Assembly (NCBI GenBank): GCA_947629215.1 | Contig: CANRCU010000097.1 | Location: forward strand, 1-8,012 | DNA from: an uncultured Clostridia bacterium | Lineage (GTDB): Bacteria > Bacillota > Clostridia > Lachnospirales > CAG-274 | Direction: 5' to 3' | DNA length: 8,012 bases | Shown here: positions 5,594 through 8,012 of the stretch, in pieces | How the letters are laid out: every line of letters begins with the position of its first letter | Position numbering within the stretch: position 1 is the stretch's first letter | Position numbers and translations under genes: made by a program | The notes under the pieces: generated by a model | Seen by the model: the letters and a program-made list of their open reading frames with translations, nothing else | Databases searched by the model: none | What the model was told of the DNA's origin: nothing

Positions 5594-6556
5594 TTATGCG
5601 TGTACGGGCAGCAGCTCCTGAGCCGTATACGCTATATAAATTATCAGCACAAGAACAAGAAAAGGATCAAACGCCCTTTTGTCCTTTTTATCCTGCACAA
5701 TATCGCTCTCAAACTCATGCCTGTCGGAAAGAGAATATGTGTAATCAAGCCGTTTGCCCTTGTTTACGTGGGCAAAAGCGTATAAAAGCGCCGCCGTTAT
5801 CGGTACAAATATCGCAAGCGTAAATACAGCGCTTAAAATAATGTCGGTATTTGTGTAGCCCGCAAGCTGCTCGGCATCGGTTTCGATGTTGCTGCCGAGC
5901 ATGTATGCCGTGACGGATTGAGAACCGTTGATTATAAAATGAGCGAGTATCGACGCATATATCGAGTTTGACAGCTGCACCAGCAGCCCAAACACTATGC
6001 CTGCCATGACCGCATATAAAAACTGATACAGCGACATATGCATTATGCCGAAATAAAGCGCCGAAAAGAACAGTGACCTCAATATACCGCTGCGTTTGTA
6101 ACCCGTCATTATAACGCCGCGAAAGACGGCTTCTTCAAATATGGCAGGCATGACCGCTATTGCGGTCATCATAAACGGCAATGAGAACTGCCCTATATAA
6201 TCGGTCGCTTCACGATATTCGGAACTGTCGGCAAAAATCATGGTCACTGCGGCAGCGGCGTTCATAATAGGCATTGTTGCGAAACTTATGATTGTTATAA
6301 GAAATATCGACAACAGGGTGAGTTTTTCGTGCGGAAAAATATCCCCGAATTTTACGCCCGAAATAAGGCGAAACAACAATATCGGCACACCAAAAATAAA
6401 AATATGACCGAACCCCACAATTATTTGCTGCAACAGGGTCGTATCTTTGCCCGCGGCGTCAAGATAATACAAAAGAAGTTGCAGAGGTATTGGCGAAAGT
6501 TCCATATATATCAAAAGAAAAAGCATAAATGCATTTGCGTGCAAAGGTTTTTTCAT
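5594..6556 (-). CDS. CPBP family intramembrane glutamic endopeptidase
   Basis: This 320-residue, very hydrophobic protein with about eight membrane segments carries the three CPBP (CAAX protease and bacteriocin-processing, Abi/Rce1) motifs: EEAVFR (141-146), FGIMH (169-173) and HFIIN (206-210). The two glutamates and two histidines are the expected catalytic residues. Family members cleave proteins within the membrane and are linked to bacteriocin immunity or peptide maturation; the target here is unknown. A charged cytoplasmic loop (about 265-295) followed by a final membrane helix (about 297-313) is an extension beyond the usual core. The ATG overlaps the stop of the upstream permease gene as ATGA, with GGGGGG upstream as the ribosome binding site, so the two are translationally coupled. 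The GH13 gene starts 21 bp downstream. Confidence 0.9.
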   Translation of the reverse strand: MKKPLHANAFMLFLLIYMELSPIPLQLLLYYLDAAGKDTTLLQQIIVGFGHIFIFGVPILLFRLISGVKFGDIFPHEKLTLLSIFLITIISFATMPIMNAAAAVTMIFADSSEYREATDYIGQFSLPFMMTAIAVMPAIFEEAVFRGVIMTGYKRSGILRSLFFSALYFGIMHMSLYQFLYAVMAGIVFGLLVQLSNSIYASILAHFIINGSQSVTAYMLGSNIETDAEQLAGYTNTDIILSAVFTLAIFVPITAALLYAFAHVNKGKRLDYTYSLSDRHEFESDIVQDKKDKRAFDPFLVLVLIIYIAYTAQELLPVHA

Positions 6557-7761
6557 TTATTTTGCCCCCCTAAGGCATTTGTTTTGCGCATTTCGCCAAA
6601 ATCCATTATGCCGCGTATGATGACCGCAAATATAGGAACACCGAAGAACATACCGAGAGGACCTGCCACAGCGCCGCCCACAATAATGGCAAAAATGACC
6701 GCAAGCGGCTTTACGCCTATGGAATCGCCCAATATTTTCGGACCGAGGATAACGCCGTCAAATTGCTGAAGCACAATAATGAATATTGTGACCCAAAGGC
6801 ATCTTATAGGGCTGACAAACAGCACAAGTATAGCCACCGGGACAGCGCCGATAAACGGACCGAAGTAAGGTATCATGTTGGTAACGCCGATAACGAGGCT
6901 TAAAAGCAGCGGATAGGGCAGATCCAGTATAAGCGCACCGATAAAGAAAATAACGCCTATAATGAACGAATCTATAAATTTGCCCACAAAAAAGCTTTCA
7001 AAAGAACTGTTTATCGCTTTTATAAAGGTTTTCAAGGCTTTTACGCCCTTTGCGGGCAGAAAGATATATGCGAAAGTTTCGCATTTTTTCAAAACATTCT
7101 CCTTGTCGGAAAGAATGTAAAAAGCCACAAATATGCCGATGACAGTGTTAAGCACAGCTTTTACGACATTTATCGTGTAACCGACAATGGACTGTACCAT
7201 ATCGGGCAGATATTGCAGCCAGTCAACAAATGAGTTGAGTACGTCCGTAACGGTGGAAAAGATAAACTCGTAAGTTTCCTCCGTGATGCGTATGTTGTAT
7301 TTTGAGGCAAACCTTGCCACATAAAATCTTATGCTGATATAGTCAAGGTTCATGAGAAAATCTATGATCTTCTGAACGCTTTGCACGATCTCGGGTACGA
7401 TATATGCAACTATCCATATTGCGGCGCCCACAACAAGCAGCATTGCCAATATTATTGAAAAATTGCGCGTAAAGTGTTTTTTGCGCTCGTTTAGCTTTTC
7501 GATCTTTTCACCGGAGCCTTTGACGGGGCGGAAATATCTTATATTGCCAAGTATCTTGTTTTCAATAAAGCGAACGGGCGAATTTATTATATACGCAAAA
7601 ATTATACCTATTATAAAAGGTGAAAGCGTACCGAATATTATAGGAAAAATATTCAGTATATAAAGGTCTTCGGTCGCCCTGAAAAAAAATACCGCAACAA
7701 TTATCACAAATAGTGTATACAAACTTCTTTTAAAATATTTGTCTTTGAAAAAATTAAACAT
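6553..7761 (-). CDS. AI-2E family transporter (PF01594-type membrane protein)
   Basis: This 402-residue polytopic membrane protein has the family layout: two or three N-terminal helices (about 12-60 and 100-123), a soluble region with amphipathic helices (125-195), and a C-terminal block of helices. Conserved motifs include TNMIPYFGPFIG (294-305), DGVILGPKILGDSIGVKPL (335-353) and GPLGMFFGVPIFAV (367-380). The family includes E. coli TqsA, once proposed as an AI-2 exporter, and Bacillus sodium/proton antiporters, so the substrate cannot be predicted. The start at 7761 has only a weak ribosome binding site (GGCGGTG); a later start is not supported because the first helix begins near residue 12. 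It is the first gene of the leftward operon and overlaps the next by 4 nt. Confidence 0.92.
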   Translation of the reverse strand: MFNFFKDKYFKRSLYTLFVIIVAVFFFRATEDLYILNIFPIIFGTLSPFIIGIIFAYIINSPVRFIENKILGNIRYFRPVKGSGEKIEKLNERKKHFTRNFSIILAMLLVVGAAIWIVAYIVPEIVQSVQKIIDFLMNLDYISIRFYVARFASKYNIRITEETYEFIFSTVTDVLNSFVDWLQYLPDMVQSIVGYTINVVKAVLNTVIGIFVAFYILSDKENVLKKCETFAYIFLPAKGVKALKTFIKAINSSFESFFVGKFIDSFIIGVIFFIGALILDLPYPLLLSLVIGVTNMIPYFGPFIGAVPVAILVLFVSPIRCLWVTIFIIVLQQFDGVILGPKILGDSIGVKPLAVIFAIIVGGAVAGPLGMFFGVPIFAVIIRGIMDFGEMRKTNALGGQNK

Positions 7762-7807
7762 CTCTTCACCGCCAAGGTCAATGGTATTTTGTTATTTATA
7801 AACCGAC

Positions 7808-7822
7808 GGCAAACGTTTGCAA
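7808..7822 (-). promoter_or_regulatory. LacI-family type operator (cre- or MalR-like) in the operon leader
   Basis: GCAAACGTTTGC (7809-7820) is a perfect 12-bp palindrome with the central CG typical of LacI/GalR-family sites. Read on the minus strand, TTGCAAACGTTTGCC fits the CcpA cre consensus at 14 of 15 positions, and it also resembles the MalR motif of other Firmicutes. It lies about 50-60 nt downstream of the predicted transcription start, where a bound repressor would act as a roadblock. The GH13 gene in the operon makes carbon-source control plausible. Confidence 0.5.
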
Positions 7823-7834
7823 AAAACGGCAAAC
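7815..7834 (-). other. Small leader hairpin overlapping the operator
   Basis: On the minus strand GTTTGC (7834-7829) can pair with GCAAAC (7820-7815) across a CGTTTTTT loop. The second half of the operator palindrome repeats GTTTGC, and CGGCAAAC occurs twice on the plus strand (7807-7814 and 7827-7834), so two alternative pairings compete. With only six base pairs this may be incidental. Confidence 0.25.
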
Positions 7835-7878
7835 CTACCCATCGGCAGAAAATGCGTATCAAGAATATTAGCTATTTA

Positions 7879-7907
7879 ATTGTATCATAAAATTTGCCTT
7901 TATGCAA
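7879..7907 (-). promoter_or_regulatory. Sigma-A promoter of the four-gene leftward operon
   Basis: On the minus strand a -35 TTGCAT (7907-7902) and a -10 TACAAT (7884-7879) are separated by exactly 17 bp, and a TG one base before the -10 adds an extended element (TGATACAAT). Transcription would start near 7872, giving a leader of about 110 nt to the ATG at 7761. This is the best promoter match in the window. Confidence 0.7.
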
Positions 7908-7935
7908 GATGATACTGCGAATTTTGTTAAACTTA

Positions 7936-8012
7936 GTGTTAAGGTGTCAATGATAGGTTACACTTTTCTCAAGGTAAGTTGTCAAGGGTAAGGTGGAGAT
8001 TTTGCGAAGCAA
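7936..8012. repeat. Short direct repeats at the right edge, possible mobile-element end
   Basis: TCAAGGTAAGTTG (from 7969) and TCAAGGGTAAGGTG (from 7982) are near-repeats with a period of 13 bp, and TTAAGGTGTCAA (7939-7950) is a third relative. TTGC-GAA-GCAA closes the window as a small inverted repeat. Clustered short repeats like these occur at the ends of IS21-like elements, but no transposase or element border is in view. No gene was found in 7762-8012. Confidence 0.25.

Noticed and set aside
7762..7872. TPP riboswitch in the leader of the operon that ends in thiE
   Set aside because: The leader lacks the CUGAGA and ACCUGAU-type conserved stretches of the thi box and is too short for the full aptamer plus expression platform.

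Overview
The window looks like chromosomal DNA from a low-to-mid GC Gram-positive anaerobe of the class Clostridia. A gut Oscillospiraceae/Ruminococcaceae member fits best. The basis is strong AGGAGG-type ribosome binding sites, very frequent ATA isoleucine codons, AT-rich sigma-A style promoters, and the gene families present (degenerate JAB/MPN-like plus LysM membrane protein, CBM34-GH13 enzyme, CPBP and AI-2E membrane proteins). The genus cannot be fixed from the sequence alone.

Layout. Positions 1-71 hold the first 23 codons of an unknown leftward gene. A 233-bp divergent intergenic region follows, with a candidate promoter and a perfect 14-bp palindrome. It leads into a rightward two-gene unit: a single-pass membrane protein with an extracytoplasmic LysM domain (305-1411), and 12 bp later a small soluble histidine kinase without any sensor domain (1424-2041). 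The pair suggests a split sensor, with the wall-facing protein supplying input and the kinase supplying output. No response regulator is in the window.

Positions 2042-2827 are a 786-bp non-coding gap between convergent genes. It is crowded with structure: four copies of a 92-bp unit at 117/129/117-bp spacing, three of them nearly identical and each carrying a long hairpin, followed by a roughly 180-bp MITE-like palindromic element with 22-bp terminal inverted repeats. The right inverted repeat runs into the next gene and supplies its last few codons and stop.

The rest is a leftward operon of four tightly packed genes, read from 7761 down to 2828: an AI-2E family permease-like protein, a CPBP intramembrane protease (ATGA overlap), a cytoplasmic CBM34-GH13 neopullulanase/cyclomaltodextrinase-type enzyme (21-bp gap), and thiamine phosphate synthase ThiE (6-bp gap, with its ribosome binding site inside the last codons of the GH13 gene). 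A good sigma-A promoter (TTGCAT, 17 bp, TACAAT) sits about 110 bp upstream of the first gene. The leader contains a perfect LacI-family style palindrome, GCAAACGTTTGC, of the kind used by CcpA or MalR-like regulators. This fits an operon with a maltodextrin-degrading enzyme, although the other genes have no obvious link to sugar use. The last ~90 bp hold short direct repeats that could be the edge of a mobile element, but this is weak.
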